From contig JAHBTY010000002.1 of the NCBI GenBank assembly GCA_019638355.1, forward strand, positions 387,001 through 451,000: 64,000 nucleotides of DNA, read 5' to 3'. The translations under genes and the position numbers were made by a program. Positions within the stretch are counted from its first letter, which is position 1, and the number at the start of each line of letters is the position of its first letter. This DNA comes from Cyclobacteriaceae bacterium. Its GTDB lineage: Bacteria > Bacteroidota > Bacteroidia > Cytophagales > Cyclobacteriaceae. The notes beneath the pieces are model-generated. The model saw nothing but the letters and a program-made list of their open reading frames with translations. It had not been told where the DNA came from and searched no databases. Shown piece after piece: positions 9,871-18,593 of the stretch.

Positions 9871-11154
9871 TTATAGAAATTCCACAATAGTTTCTAACCC
9901 AATACCCCGCGAAGCCTTTACCAATATGGTAGCATCGTTTATCGGATTTTTCTGTAACCACTCCACCAACTCAAATTTTTGTTGGCAGTAAATGGCAGTT
10001 TCAACTTTTGCTTTCGCAGATAGCATAAGCGAACCACATAAAATTACTGCATCAAAGTTTTTACTTTTCAACAGCTCGCCTATCCGCGCATGTTCTTTTG
10101 TGGCCTCTTCTTCTAACTCAAACATATCGCCTACAATGGCTATTTTCTTTTTTGCTTTTAGAGCTGCCAGGCTTTCAATAGCTGCTTCCATCGAACTGGG
10201 GTTGGCATTGTACGCATCTAAAATAATAGTATTGGAACCTTTTGTTATTACCTGCGATCGCATATTGCCAGGCACATACTCAGCAACTGCCCGGTTGGCC
10301 GCTTTTGCCTCTACACCAAAAAATTTTCCAATACAAAGTGCCGCAGCAATATTTTCGAAATTATAAGAACCCATTAATTGTGTTTGTACAACCTGGCCGT
10401 CTTCAGCCTTAAATCGGATAAACGGATCGGCATCAATCAACTCAGCGTGATAATAATCGCCCGCAGCCGGATAAAAATACGGTTGCCTAAATCGTTTGGC
10501 CATGTTAGCCAAAATATGATTTTGAGAATTAATAAATACCGTACCGTTGTTAGTAATTAAATGCTGGTATAACTCGGACTTGCCCCTGATAATATTTTCA
10601 AAACCACCAAACGTACCAATGTGTGCTTTACCAATATTGGTTATAAATCCGTGTGTGGGGTTGGCAATTGAACTTAGCAATGCAATCTCCCCCACATGAT
10701 TGGCCCCCATTTCAACCACCGCTATTTCATAGGTGTTATCAATGGACAAAACAGTAAGCGGCACCCCAATATGATTATTGAGATTGCCTTGGGTAGCAAA
10801 AGTTTTATATTTTTTACTCAACACGGCCAGCACCAACTCTTTGCTGGTAGTTTTACCATTCGATCCCGTAAGGCCCACAACCGGAATAGTCAATTGGCTG
10901 CGATGATGCTTCGCTAACGCTTGCAAAGTAGTTAGCGAATCTTCTACCAAAATACAGCGTTCGTTTATTGCATATTTTTCGTCATCCACTACGGCATAAG
11001 AGGCGCCTTTCTCCAAGGCCTGGGCTGCAAACTCATTGGCATTGAATTTATCTCCGCGCAAAGCGAAAAAAATGGAGCCGGGTACAATTTGCCGTGTATC
11101 GGTTGATACCTTGCCGGCCTCTAAAAAGCGCTGGTAGAGTTGCTGAATGTGCAT
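9871..11154 (-). CDS. murF: UDP-N-acetylmuramoyl-tripeptide--D-alanyl-D-alanine ligase
   Basis: 427 residues. It adds D-Ala-D-Ala to the UDP-MurNAc-tripeptide in the cytoplasm, the last soluble step of peptidoglycan precursor synthesis. The Mur N-terminal domain (STDTRQIVPGSIFFALRG) is followed by the ATP-binding loop GLTGSNGKTTSKE at about residue 107, the central domain (VVEMGANHVGEI) and the C-terminal domain (ILDAYNANPSSMEAAI, IVGDMFELEEE). Length is normal. It stands apart from any dcw cell-wall cluster visible here. The start is preceded by a palindromic -7 element shared with the divergent gene. Confidence 0.96.
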   Translation of the reverse strand: MHIQQLYQRFLEAGKVSTDTRQIVPGSIFFALRGDKFNANEFAAQALEKGASYAVVDDEKYAINERCILVEDSLTTLQALAKHHRSQLTIPVVGLTGSNGKTTSKELVLAVLSKKYKTFATQGNLNNHIGVPLTVLSIDNTYEIAVVEMGANHVGEIALLSSIANPTHGFITNIGKAHIGTFGGFENIIRGKSELYQHLITNNGTVFINSQNHILANMAKRFRQPYFYPAAGDYYHAELIDADPFIRFKAEDGQVVQTQLMGSYNFENIAAALCIGKFFGVEAKAANRAVAEYVPGNMRSQVITKGSNTIILDAYNANPSSMEAAIESLAALKAKKKIAIVGDMFELEEEATKEHARIGELLKSKNFDAVILCGSLMLSAKAKVETAIYCQQKFELVEWLQKNPINDATILVKASRGIGLETIVEFL

Positions 11155-11175
11155 GCGATTGTATAAAACTAAAAC

Positions 11176-11193
11176 TATCTTGCAAGCAAGATA
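11176..11193. promoter_or_regulatory. palindromic bidirectional -7 element between murF and the FG-GAP gene
   Basis: TATCTTGC at 11176-11183 and its reverse complement GCAAGATA at 11186-11193 form a perfect 8-base inverted repeat with a 2-base centre. Both strands therefore carry TATCTTGC, close to the Bacteroidota -7 consensus. The same octamer appears before the M16 peptidase gene (32857-32864). It could drive murF to the left and the secreted FG-GAP protein to the right, with leaders of about 15 and 38 bases. Confidence 0.5.
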
Positions 11194-11237
11194 ACAGGTA
11201 CCTGTGGGTAAGCGTTATAGAGATTGAAAATATTTTT

Positions 11238-13418
11238 ATGAGAACCGGTTGGCTTGTGTGTATCCTGATTTTATCGTGCAGTGCCTACGGTCAGTTTACC
11301 TATACCATCGATCAAAGCATTCCGGTTGAAGTTAACGGCAACGTTTTATCCATGCCGTGGGCAGGTGGCATTAACTCTGCACAAATCAACACAATTGATT
11401 TGAATGGCGATACCAAAGCTGATCTGGTAATTTTTGATCGCACATCAAATAAAATTTTGACTTACCTGAATGCCGGCAATCGCTACGAATATGCGCCTGA
11501 ATACGAATCGTTATTTCCTGCCGAGGTAACGCAATGGCTATTACTGCGCGATTTTAATTGTGACGGAAAGAACGATTTATTTACCAGCGATCCGTTTGGT
11601 ATGGTTGCGTTTGTTAACACAACTAAACCAGGGCAGTTGCTTTCCTGGCGACCGTATGATCCCGGAAGACCTGTGTTAACAAAAGGATTTACATTCAATG
11701 TAAACCTGCAACTCAATGCTTCCGATATTCCGGTTATTGATGATATAGATGGCGATGGTGATCTGGATATTTTGAATGTGCGTTTTGTTGGTATTGGCAC
11801 CATCGAATACCATAAAAACCTGAGCATGGAACGAACCGGCACGTGCGATTCATTACAATTAGAACGCGTAACCCAAACCTTCGGCAACCTGGAAGAATGT
11901 GATTGCAACTTTTTTGCATTTGGTGGAGCCCCGTGTAACTCCATACCGAATGGCCGAATACAACATGCCGGTGGTAAAGCCATGCTTACTATTGATGTGG
12001 ACGGAGACGGTGATCGCGATTTATTTTTTAGCGAAGAAGAATGTACTGAACTCTCATTTCTTCAAAACATTGGTACTGCCGAAACAGCTAACATGAATAG
12101 TGCAACCTTATTTCCATCTGTTAATCCAATCAACTTTATGCTCTTTCCCGCGGGTTATTACGAGGATGTTGACTTCGATGGCAAGCGCGATTTGCTTGCT
12201 TCGCCCAATGTATATGCCCGCACGTTTACCAACAGCATTAACTTCGGCAACTCGCTTTGGTATTATAAAAACACGGGTACCGAACAAACACCCCAGTTCA
12301 CATTTCAAAAAAATAATTTCTTACAAGATGAAATGATTGATGTAGGAGATTATGCCGTGCCTGCTTTTATCGATGCCGATGGCGATGGCGATCAGGATAT
12401 GTTTGTTAGTAATTATGCCGGGCCTGGCTTTGCCAGCACAATTCAGTTTTATGAAAACACCGGCTCAGCAAGGGAAGCTTACTTCAAGCTGCGCAACCAA
12501 AACTTTGCGGGTTTTTCAAACTCGGCTTTCTTTAATGTAAAGCTACAGTTTGCTGATATGAATGCCGATGCTACACTGGACTTTGTATTTACAGCCACCA
12601 ATTTCCAAACCGGAATTACCGGTTTATTTTTTATTCCCAATCAATCTGCAAGCGAGTTAAATCTAAACGGGCAATCGGTTCAGTCGGTAAACTTTTCGTT
12701 CGGGCAGCAGGAAAATATTTTAGTAGTAGATGTTGATCAGGACGGCAAAAATGATATTCTGATTGGTAAAGCTACCGGGGCCGTTCAGTATTGGCGCAAT
12801 ACCGGATCAACAATACCAACTTTCACACAGGTAAACGGAAATTTTTTAGGCCTGGCTGCCAGTACCGACAGGCAAAACCCGGCATTGGCTGCAGCCGATT
12901 TGAATGCTGACGGTCGTTCCGATTTGATAATGGGAAACCAACGTGGTGAGTTAACAATCTTCAAAGATTTCCGCGCGCAGAATTCTAACCTCGCAGGCGT
13001 ATCGGAAATTATTTACAATCCAATAACCGAAACGCACGAATCAAAAAACCTGGGCGGCCGCATCTGGCCGGCTACCGTTAATCTCTTTAACAGCGATAAG
13101 CCAGCTATTGTATGCGGAACTATTACCGGGGGACTTATACTCCTAAAGAATCAGGAAGGCAGTACCCTTTCGGAAGAACCCGTAGTTGATTTATTTCCCA
13201 ACCCGGTTCGCAACAACGAAACATTCAACATCATTGCCGATCGCGATATGATTGTTCAATTCTATAATTTAATCGGGCAACGCATTTCAAATAGTTATTT
13301 CATACCTGCCAACCAGGAATATCCCATCCATGTTTCTGGTTTACTACCCGGTATTTATATTGCGCGCTTTTCCTATCAGGGAAAAACTACTGGCAGGCGT
13401 TTTGTAATTATAAATTGA
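11238..13418 (+). CDS. secreted FG-GAP/VCBS repeat protein with type IX secretion sorting domain
   Basis: 726 residues from the ATG at 11238, chosen because it opens a clean signal peptide (MRTGWLVCILILSCSAYGQ); the upstream open stretch overlaps murF. At least nine calcium-binding-like motifs occur (DLNGDTKADL, DIDGDGDLDI, DVDGDGDRDL, DADGDGDQDM, DVDQDGKNDI, DLNADGRSDL and others), so the body is probably a beta-propeller. The last 80 or so residues (VVDLFPNPVRNNETFN, GLLPGIYIARF, RRFVIIN) form a type A C-terminal sorting domain, which targets proteins to the type IX secretion system. It should end up on the surface or outside. The ligand is unknown. Ten bases separate it from the next gene. 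Confidence 0.9.
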   Translation: MRTGWLVCILILSCSAYGQFTYTIDQSIPVEVNGNVLSMPWAGGINSAQINTIDLNGDTKADLVIFDRTSNKILTYLNAGNRYEYAPEYESLFPAEVTQWLLLRDFNCDGKNDLFTSDPFGMVAFVNTTKPGQLLSWRPYDPGRPVLTKGFTFNVNLQLNASDIPVIDDIDGDGDLDILNVRFVGIGTIEYHKNLSMERTGTCDSLQLERVTQTFGNLEECDCNFFAFGGAPCNSIPNGRIQHAGGKAMLTIDVDGDGDRDLFFSEEECTELSFLQNIGTAETANMNSATLFPSVNPINFMLFPAGYYEDVDFDGKRDLLASPNVYARTFTNSINFGNSLWYYKNTGTEQTPQFTFQKNNFLQDEMIDVGDYAVPAFIDADGDGDQDMFVSNYAGPGFASTIQFYENTGSAREAYFKLRNQNFAGFSNSAFFNVKLQFADMNADATLDFVFTATNFQTGITGLFFIPNQSASELNLNGQSVQSVNFSFGQQENILVVDVDQDGKNDILIGKATGAVQYWRNTGSTIPTFTQVNGNFLGLAASTDRQNPALAAADLNADGRSDLIMGNQRGELTIFKDFRAQNSNLAGVSEIIYNPITETHESKNLGGRIWPATVNLFNSDKPAIVCGTITGGLILLKNQEGSTLSEEPVVDLFPNPVRNNETFNIIADRDMIVQFYNLIGQRISNSYFIPANQEYPIHVSGLLPGIYIARFSYQGKTTGRRFVIIN

Positions 13419-13427
13419 TATTCTCGC

Positions 13428-14084
13428 ATGAGTTCTTTTGGTGTTGTGTTCGATATGGACGGTGTTATTGTTGACACCAATCCATACCATAAAATTTCGT
13501 TAAAACAGTTTTGTGAAAAGTATGGCTATCATTTTACCGATGAGGAATTGATTAAGCGCATCTACGGCCGCACCAATAACGAGTGGATTGCCAATCTCTT
13601 TGGTAAACTTCCCAAAGAAAGATTACTGGAGTTGGGTGAAGAAAAGGAGGCGATGTTTCGGGCTATATACAAAGATGTGATTACACCCGTTGCCGGATTG
13701 GAGTCTTTCTTAAAAAAGTTAACAAACCAGAAAATTCCCTGTGCCATTGGCACTTCGGCCCCGCGCAGTAATGTGGATTTCGTTTTGGACAACACCGGTT
13801 TACGAAAATATTTTCCAGTAATACTCGATCAGGCGCACGTAGAGCATGGAAAACCCAACCCCGAAATTTATTTGAAGACTGCCGCAGCTTTGAACCTCGC
13901 TCCAGCACAAACCATCGTGTTTGAAGATTCCCTTTCGGGGATTGAAGCTGCGCAACGTGCAGGTGCCCCAGTGGTTGGAGTAACTACCACCCACACTCCG
14001 GCCGAGTTAAAACATTGCGATCTCGTAATACCTGATTTTACGCACCTTGAACTTGAAAGTCTGGCGATGATTCTACAAGCTTAA
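13428..14084 (+). CDS. HAD-family phosphatase (beta-phosphoglucomutase-like subfamily)
   Basis: 218 residues. Motif I is GVVFDMDGVIVDT near the N-terminus with the nucleophile and acid aspartates D9 and D11, a helical cap domain follows, motif II is AIGTSAPR, the lysine motif HGKPNPEIYL, and motif III VFEDSLSGIEAAQRAG. This is HAD subfamily IA with a small cap. The true substrate cannot be read from the sequence; sugar phosphates are usual. It follows the FG-GAP gene by 10 bases, probably by chance of packing, and converges on the response regulator gene. Confidence 0.88.
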   Translation: MSSFGVVFDMDGVIVDTNPYHKISLKQFCEKYGYHFTDEELIKRIYGRTNNEWIANLFGKLPKERLLELGEEKEAMFRAIYKDVITPVAGLESFLKKLTNQKIPCAIGTSAPRSNVDFVLDNTGLRKYFPVILDQAHVEHGKPNPEIYLKTAAALNLAPAQTIVFEDSLSGIEAAQRAGAPVVGVTTTHTPAELKHCDLVIPDFTHLELESLAMILQA

Positions 14085-14098
14085 GTTTTGGAGAAAGC

Positions 14099-14734
14099 TT
14101 ACTGAATCAGATTATTCGCGAACGCATATTTGATAAGTCCAACCAGCGTAGTAGTATTCGTTTTTCTGAAAATATTTTTTCGGTGCGTTTCTACCGTACG
14201 CTCGCTTATAAATAGTTTGTCGGCAATTTGTTTGTTGGAATATTCTTTAGCGATCAGGTTCAATACTTCACGCTCGCGGGAAGTCAGCAACTCTTCCGGC
14301 TGCTGCCCCATTTCAGTAAGCAGCAAGCGTGTTATCTCCGGACTTACATACGGCATACCTCGGATAATCTGGTGCAACGCATTTTTTAATTCTAGTTGTT
14401 GCACGCTTTTCAGAATATAACCATCCACACCTTCTTTTAAAATCTGGCGCACCAAGGCACCTTCATCGTGCATACTCAGAATTACCCTTTTGGTGTTTGG
14501 TAGTTTATTTTTAATCCACACACATAAATCCAAACCACTGGCATCGGGCAGGCGATAATCGGTAAGTAAAATATCGGGGCGCTTGGTTTGCAATAAACTC
14601 ATCGCTTCTTCAGCACTACCTGCGGTGGCTTCAATCTTAAAATTCACATCCTGATCGAACATGGATTTCAAACCATCCAAAACAATGCGATGGTCATCAA
14701 CCAGCATAAGTTTAATGGGTAGGTTTGCGTTCAT
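14099..14734 (-). CDS. NarL/FixJ-type response regulator
   Basis: 211 residues. The receiver domain (1-125) has the acidic pair D13-D14, the phosphoacceptor D59 (LLTDYRLPD) and the conserved threonine/serine and lysine positions (ILSMHDEGA, GYILKS). The C-terminal LuxR-type helix-turn-helix (about 145-205) contains LTSREREVLNLIA and ISERTVETHRKNI. It is a DNA-binding transcription regulator. Its likely partner is the TPR-containing HisKA_3 kinase encoded at 15804-17618 on the same strand, with two small genes between them; NarL-type regulators pair with that kinase type. Confidence 0.94.
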   Translation of the reverse strand: MNANLPIKLMLVDDHRIVLDGLKSMFDQDVNFKIEATAGSAEEAMSLLQTKRPDILLTDYRLPDASGLDLCVWIKNKLPNTKRVILSMHDEGALVRQILKEGVDGYILKSVQQLELKNALHQIIRGMPYVSPEITRLLLTEMGQQPEELLTSREREVLNLIAKEYSNKQIADKLFISERTVETHRKNIFRKTNTTTLVGLIKYAFANNLIQ

Positions 14735-14804
14735 AGGTAAGGTTGTGACTTAAAGATGCGATTTTTTATCGCTTAATGAAATTGAAGGGCACGTTGCCTG
14801 TTGT

Positions 14805-15119
14805 TTATTTGGTTAATCCCGGAAAGGATTCTACGTATTGGATTTTTAGATCGGGGAATGAAGTAACAAACTGGATTTTTATATCCGGAAAATTGCTCAC
14901 CATTTTCCATTCGCCACAAGTGGATGGATTGCTATCTACAACTTTTACTTTTAGGTCGGGAAATGCATTCACTACTTGTACCTTCAGGTCGGGAAATGAA
15001 TCTACAACTTGTACCCTGCCATAAAGCCGATGGTTGTTGAAACTACATTCGGCCTCTGTTTGTCCGGTGTGGATATTAAATATAAGAACGAAAGGAACTA
15101 TGAGTTTTGATAGTGTCAT
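14805..15119 (-). CDS. small secreted protein with 11-residue FPDLK repeats
   Basis: 104 residues. A signal peptide (about 1-19) is followed by repeats with exact 11-residue spacing: VQVVDSFPDLK (36-46), VQVVNAFPDLK (47-57), VKVVDSNPSTCGEWK (58-72, interrupted), MVSNFPDIK (73-81), IQFVTSFPDLK (82-92) and IQYVESFPGL (93-102). Two cysteines, C25 and C68, could pair. The alternating V/I strand followed by F-P-D-hydrophobic-K suggests a small beta-solenoid. I have seen similar small Bacteroidota proteins but cannot name the family with confidence. Its position between a sensor kinase and its regulator, in the same direction, suggests a role connected to that signal pathway. The opposite strand also carries an open frame, rejected because the repeats and signal peptide are on this strand. 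Confidence 0.78.
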   Translation of the reverse strand: MTLSKLIVPFVLIFNIHTGQTEAECSFNNHRLYGRVQVVDSFPDLKVQVVNAFPDLKVKVVDSNPSTCGEWKMVSNFPDIKIQFVTSFPDLKIQYVESFPGLTK

Positions 15120-15178
15120 GTGATTTCAACTTTCAGTTACGAAAAGATGTTGTTGTTATTTAAATTTATTCAAAATAT

Positions 15179-15727
15179 TTACTGCGGCAAAAACTGAAAC
15201 GGAATTTGATCGGGTTTATAAATATTCGGAAACCGACCCCAATTTGAAGCAACCAGGATCAGTAACGAACCCACCGAAAGCAGCAAGGCAAGGCCCCATG
15301 TACTAATGGGATTTACATTTATAAACTCAAGAACAAATGCTGCAGCAAACGAAAGCACTACCAAAACACAAGCCCAGGTAATTAACCGATGCAAGTGTTT
15401 TCCGCATACATATTCCGGGGTACTTTTTTCTTTTAAATGAAAATGCAGAATGCGCACAAACGTGGTATACTGCCGCGACCGATCTTCCCGCTCGCGGCCC
15501 GATAAATAAAATTGATTGCTTACCGTAATAGCCGACTGACCATCGGGTTGAATAATAATTTTAAACCGGTTACGCGATCGGCACAAACGTACCTCAGCTA
15601 TGTTAGCATATGGGATAGATCGCTGCTGGCCATCCGTTTGCACGATCAGGTTATAATCGGTAAGCATTACCGTACACGGTTTTTCACCGGCACTATTTTT
15701 AAATGTGTATTCAGCTGAAACTTTCAC
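15179..15727 (-). CDS. two-helix membrane protein with PH-like N-terminal domain
   Basis: 182 residues of no family I can name. Residues 1-100 are beta-rich and read like a bacterial PH-type domain (CTVMLTDYNLIVQTDG, SIPYANIAEVRL, RFKIIIQPDG). Two membrane helices follow at about 111-131 (LITWACVLVVLSFAAAFVLE) and 141-160 (GLALLLSVGSLLILVA). The gene lies 75 bases downstream of the TPR histidine kinase and 59 bases upstream of the repeat protein, all in one direction, so it probably belongs to the same operon. Confidence 0.7.
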   Translation of the reverse strand: MKVSAEYTFKNSAGEKPCTVMLTDYNLIVQTDGQQRSIPYANIAEVRLCRSRNRFKIIIQPDGQSAITVSNQFYLSGREREDRSRQYTTFVRILHFHLKEKSTPEYVCGKHLHRLITWACVLVVLSFAAAFVLEFINVNPISTWGLALLLSVGSLLILVASNWGRFPNIYKPDQIPFQFLPQ

Positions 15728-15803
15728 GCAAGCAAAGTAGCTGCGTTTGGTATTGCGTTAAATACCTCCATGCTGGTATTCAAACCTACGTGGTGGCACG
15801 GAG

Positions 15804-17618
15804 TCAGGCAGCTTGGGCCATGGCCAACGGCACGGCTACTACCAGTGTAGTTCCTCTGCGACCGGGTGCGGTATCAATTTCAATAGTGCCTTTAATCATG
15901 TGTAGTCTCGAGTTAATATTTTTCCAACCATTGCCCTGGCCCGCAGTGAGGGTACTCAAATCAAAACCAGTACCATCGTCTTCAATAGTAAGCACCAACT
16001 CTTGCGGATGTTGCACCATTTGAATGGTAATATGGTTGGCTGCGCCATACTTTAAAATATTGTTTACCCACTCCTGGCAAATACGGTACAAGGCAATGCG
16101 CAAATCTGCGGGCATGGCCTCATCCAAATTAAAAGTTTGTACCGTTACAACAACCGCCCCAGCTCGGTTGATCCGAGCAGCAAATTCTTTTACTGCTTCG
16201 CTTAGTCCGTTTTTTACCAACACCTGGGGCATCAGGTTAAAAGCAATGTTGCGAATTTCGGTATTCATTTCATTTAATACACCCAAGGCATGATCTACCG
16301 TTGGCTTCTCAATTTTTTCTTTCGATAGTGTTAAGCGTAAAGCCGAAATCATTTGTCCGAAACCATCGTGCAGATCGGCCGCAAAACGTTTGCGTTCTTC
16401 TTCCTGCGAGGCAATTACCGCTTTCAATTGACTTTCGCGCAAGGCAGCACGTGTGGACTGCAATTCGGCCTGTTGTTTTAGCTGCAACCGATTTTTCCAT
16501 AAGTAACCCAACGCCAGAATCAGCGCAAGCACTACCAGCAGAATTACTATAGCCTGCATGCTTTGGGCCAGCCGCGAGTCTTTAACTTCGTTCTCCTGTT
16601 TTAGCAACAGAATTTCGTTTTCCTTTTTTACAGTTTCGTACCGGGTCTGCATTTCCTGAATTACTTTGGCCTTATCGAGGTTGAACAGACTATCGTTTAA
16701 AGCATGGTGCTGTTCACGATAAGTGTAGGCCGTTTTGTAATCATTTAGTTCAATATGTGCATCGGCCAAAGCACCCAAAGTAAATTTAACCAGATCGATA
16801 TAGCCAATGGCTTCGCCTTGCTTTAATCCGGCTTCAAGCGATGCGATTGCTTCTTTTATTTTTTTTGCCTGAAGAAGTACCTCGCCTTTTGTTACCAGGT
16901 TTACGGCCACACCTTGTTTATCGCCAATTTTTTGGCGGATGTTGCTCGACTCACTTATATAATTGAGTGCCTGGTTTAGATTTCCTTCGTGCAGCGCTAT
17001 TTCTGAAAGATCCAGCAGTACATAGCCCAACCCCACACTGTCCGCGGTTTTTTTGCGGATTTCGTAAACTTCCAGGTAGTACGGTTTTGCTGCTTCAATT
17101 TTTCCACGTCTGGAAAGAAATGCTCCCCGATGCGCAAGCGAGGTACCCAGGTGCTTAAGGTCATTTACTTCGCGGGCATTTTTTTCAGCTACAGCCAAAC
17201 ATGCAAGGGCTTTGTCCAGGTCATTTTGCTTGTGATAGAAAACTGCCATTTCGTTGTTCACCGCAGCTATACCATTTTTGTCGTTCAGTTCTTCAAATAA
17301 TGAAAGTGATCGGAAATATTTTTCCGGAACGTGTTCATAATCACCCGATAAATAAGTAACAATTCCCCAGTTCATTTGTGCATAGGCTTCTTCCTGCTGC
17401 CACTGGTTTAATGCCGCATTTGCAGCCGCCCATTCGGCAAGGGCTTTGGCATTCGCAAAATCAGCACTATAAAGGGCATAAAAATTCTCATTAATGAACC
17501 GAACCTTCTGCTGGTCCGCCATGCCTTGCATTTGCGTTTGGCTACCGGCAGCATCAAACTGACGGGCAAGGGCTGAAATGCTAAATAGAATAAACAGAAA
17601 AGGCCAGCAAGCTTTCAT
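15804..17618 (-). CDS. TPR-containing sensor histidine kinase (HisKA_3, NarX/NreB-like)
   Basis: 604 residues. A signal peptide (MKACWPFLFILFSISALA) precedes a region of tetratricopeptide repeats (about 60-330) predicted to lie in the periplasm. One membrane helix (about 358-378, AIVILLVVLALILALGYLW) leads to a short coiled coil, a HisKA_3 dimerisation domain with phosphoacceptor H417 (KRFAADLHDGFGQM), and a HATPase_c domain (LTIEDDGTGFD, GNGWKNINSRL). It phosphorylates a NarL-type regulator, most likely the one encoded at 14099-14734. The periplasmic TPR sensor suggests a protein or peptide signal, but the ligand is unknown. Confidence 0.9.
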   Translation of the reverse strand: MKACWPFLFILFSISALARQFDAAGSQTQMQGMADQQKVRFINENFYALYSADFANAKALAEWAAANAALNQWQQEEAYAQMNWGIVTYLSGDYEHVPEKYFRSLSLFEELNDKNGIAAVNNEMAVFYHKQNDLDKALACLAVAEKNAREVNDLKHLGTSLAHRGAFLSRRGKIEAAKPYYLEVYEIRKKTADSVGLGYVLLDLSEIALHEGNLNQALNYISESSNIRQKIGDKQGVAVNLVTKGEVLLQAKKIKEAIASLEAGLKQGEAIGYIDLVKFTLGALADAHIELNDYKTAYTYREQHHALNDSLFNLDKAKVIQEMQTRYETVKKENEILLLKQENEVKDSRLAQSMQAIVILLVVLALILALGYLWKNRLQLKQQAELQSTRAALRESQLKAVIASQEEERKRFAADLHDGFGQMISALRLTLSKEKIEKPTVDHALGVLNEMNTEIRNIAFNLMPQVLVKNGLSEAVKEFAARINRAGAVVVTVQTFNLDEAMPADLRIALYRICQEWVNNILKYGAANHITIQMVQHPQELVLTIEDDGTGFDLSTLTAGQGNGWKNINSRLHMIKGTIEIDTAPGRRGTTLVVAVPLAMAQAA

Positions 17619-17744
17619 GGTAGCGTTTGGAGGTTTTGCCTTAAAGTTAAGGGTGGGAGAATGTTCGACAAAACATTAATAATCAACTAAAAATCAGTTA
17701 TTTACATTCATTAAGAGTAATTCCCTCATTAATTTAAAATCGGT

Positions 17745-17777
17745 TTTGGATTATTGGGGTCGATTTCCCGATATTTG
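17745..17777 (+). promoter_or_regulatory. probable promoter of the rpmB-rpmG-DUF4295 operon
   Basis: TTTG at 17745-17748 and GATATTTG at 17770-17777 (7 of 8 to TAnnTTTG) are 21 bases apart, near the Bacteroidota -33/-7 arrangement. The leader of about 35 bases holds a small hairpin, CCCTT/AAGGG at 17782-17797, ahead of the rpmB start at 17818. Confidence 0.5.
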
Positions 17778-17817
17778 CAGTCCCTTTTTAAGAAGGGTAA
17801 CTAATTTCAAATCAAGT

Positions 17818-18057
17818 ATGGCACGAGTTTGTCAAATTACCGGAAAAAGACCTCAGGTTGGAAATAACGTTTCGCACGCAAACAACAAGACCAAGCGCAG
17901 GTTCTACCCTAATCTTCAAACCAAGCGTTTCTTCATTCCAGAGGAAGACAAATGGATCACACTGAAGCTTTCGGCAAAAGCTATAAAAACCATCAATCTG
18001 AAAGGTATTACGGCAGTTTTGAAAGAGGCCAAGGCTAAAGGAACGCTCTCCATCTAA
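17818..18057 (+). CDS. rpmB: 50S ribosomal protein L28
   Basis: 79 residues, [17 protein letters not shown] at the N-terminus followed by [16 protein letters not shown] and [15 protein letters not shown], the standard L28 pattern. The ATG at 17818 is chosen because L28 begins here in relatives; the frame extends upstream without coding character. It is a structural part of the large ribosomal subunit. It heads the operon rpmB-rpmG-DUF4295, a gene order typical of Bacteroidota. Confidence 0.97.
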   Translation: MARVCQITGKRPQVGNNVSHANNKTKRRFYPNLQTKRFFIPEEDKWITLKLSAKAIKTINLKGITAVLKEAKAKGTLSI

Positions 18058-18079
18058 TCACGATTAATCAGGCTGAACC

Positions 18080-18262
18080 ATGGCAAAGAAAGGTAATAGA
18101 ATACAGGTAATTTTAGAGTGTACAGAACACAAGGCTACTGGCCAGGCTGGTATGAGCCGCTACATTACCACCAAAAACCGTAAAAACACTACCGAGCGTA
18201 TTGAGTTAAAGAAATACAACCCGGTTTTGAAAAAATATACTCTTCACAAAGAAATTAAGTAA
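18080..18262 (+). CDS. rpmG: 50S ribosomal protein L33
   Basis: 60 residues: [18 protein letters not shown], then [20 protein letters not shown], the L33 signature. Only one of the cysteines seen in zinc-binding L33 forms is present (C14), so this is the zinc-free type. It lies 22 bases after rpmB and two bases before the DUF4295 gene. Confidence 0.97.
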   Translation: MAKKGNRIQVILECTEHKATGQAGMSRYITTKNRKNTTERIELKKYNPVLKKYTLHKEIK

Positions 18263-18264
18263 TC

Positions 18265-18423
18265 ATGGCAAAGAAAGTTGTTGCGACCTTAAAGAAAACA
18301 GATGGTAAAAATTACGCCAAAGTAATTCGTGCCGTGCGCTCTGAAAAAACGGGTGCCTATATCTTCAAAGAAGAAATTGTTGTTTCTGACCTGGTGAAAG
18401 AAACACTAGCAAAGAAAGGATAA
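18265..18423 (+). CDS. DUF4295 family small basic protein
   Basis: 52 residues (MAKKVVATLKKTDGKNYAKV at the N-terminus, ending VKETLAKKG). It starts 2 bases after the rpmG stop. In Bacteroidota a small lysine-rich protein of the DUF4295 family normally follows L28 and L33; this one matches in size, composition and place. It is probably ribosome-associated, but I know of no proven function. Confidence 0.9.
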   Translation: MAKKVVATLKKTDGKNYAKVIRAVRSEKTGAYIFKEEIVVSDLVKETLAKKG

Positions 18424-18445
18424 TTCTTCCCTTCCAGATCGAATT

Positions 18446-18473
18446 AAAAGTCCCCTTTGCGGGACTTTTTTTG
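18446..18473 (+). terminator. intrinsic terminator of the rpmB-rpmG-DUF4295 operon
   Basis: A perfect 9-base-pair stem, AAAAGTCCC at 18446-18454 and GGGACTTTT at 18461-18469, with a 6-base loop and a trailing T run. It lies 22 bases after the DUF4295 stop. Confidence 0.9.
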
Positions 18474-18593
18474 TTTGGTGGGTTGTACTCATAAACCTCT
18501 GACCGCCACCAAAATTTTCCAAGGTTAGTATCCTCACAAACCTTTAACCTCTTCATCAACAAATTATCTGTTTTACTTGCTAACTTCACCGCC

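Noticed and set aside
9992-10366. Plus-strand open frame opposite murF
   Set aside because: Antisense shadow of a clear murF gene with low-complexity, alanine/serine-rich translation.
11094-11237. Extended start of the FG-GAP protein
   Set aside because: The extra 48 residues are encoded over murF and its promoter and have cysteine-rich noise; the signal peptide starts at 11238.
14776-15024. Plus-strand open frame over the FPDLK repeat gene
   Set aside because: The repeat unit on the minus strand leaves the antisense frame open by chance; the signal peptide and exact residue period are on the minus strand.
15761-15780. Small inverted repeat AATACC/GGTATT downstream of the TPR kinase
   Set aside because: The stem is only 6 base pairs, has an 8-base loop and no T run, so it is not supported as a terminator.
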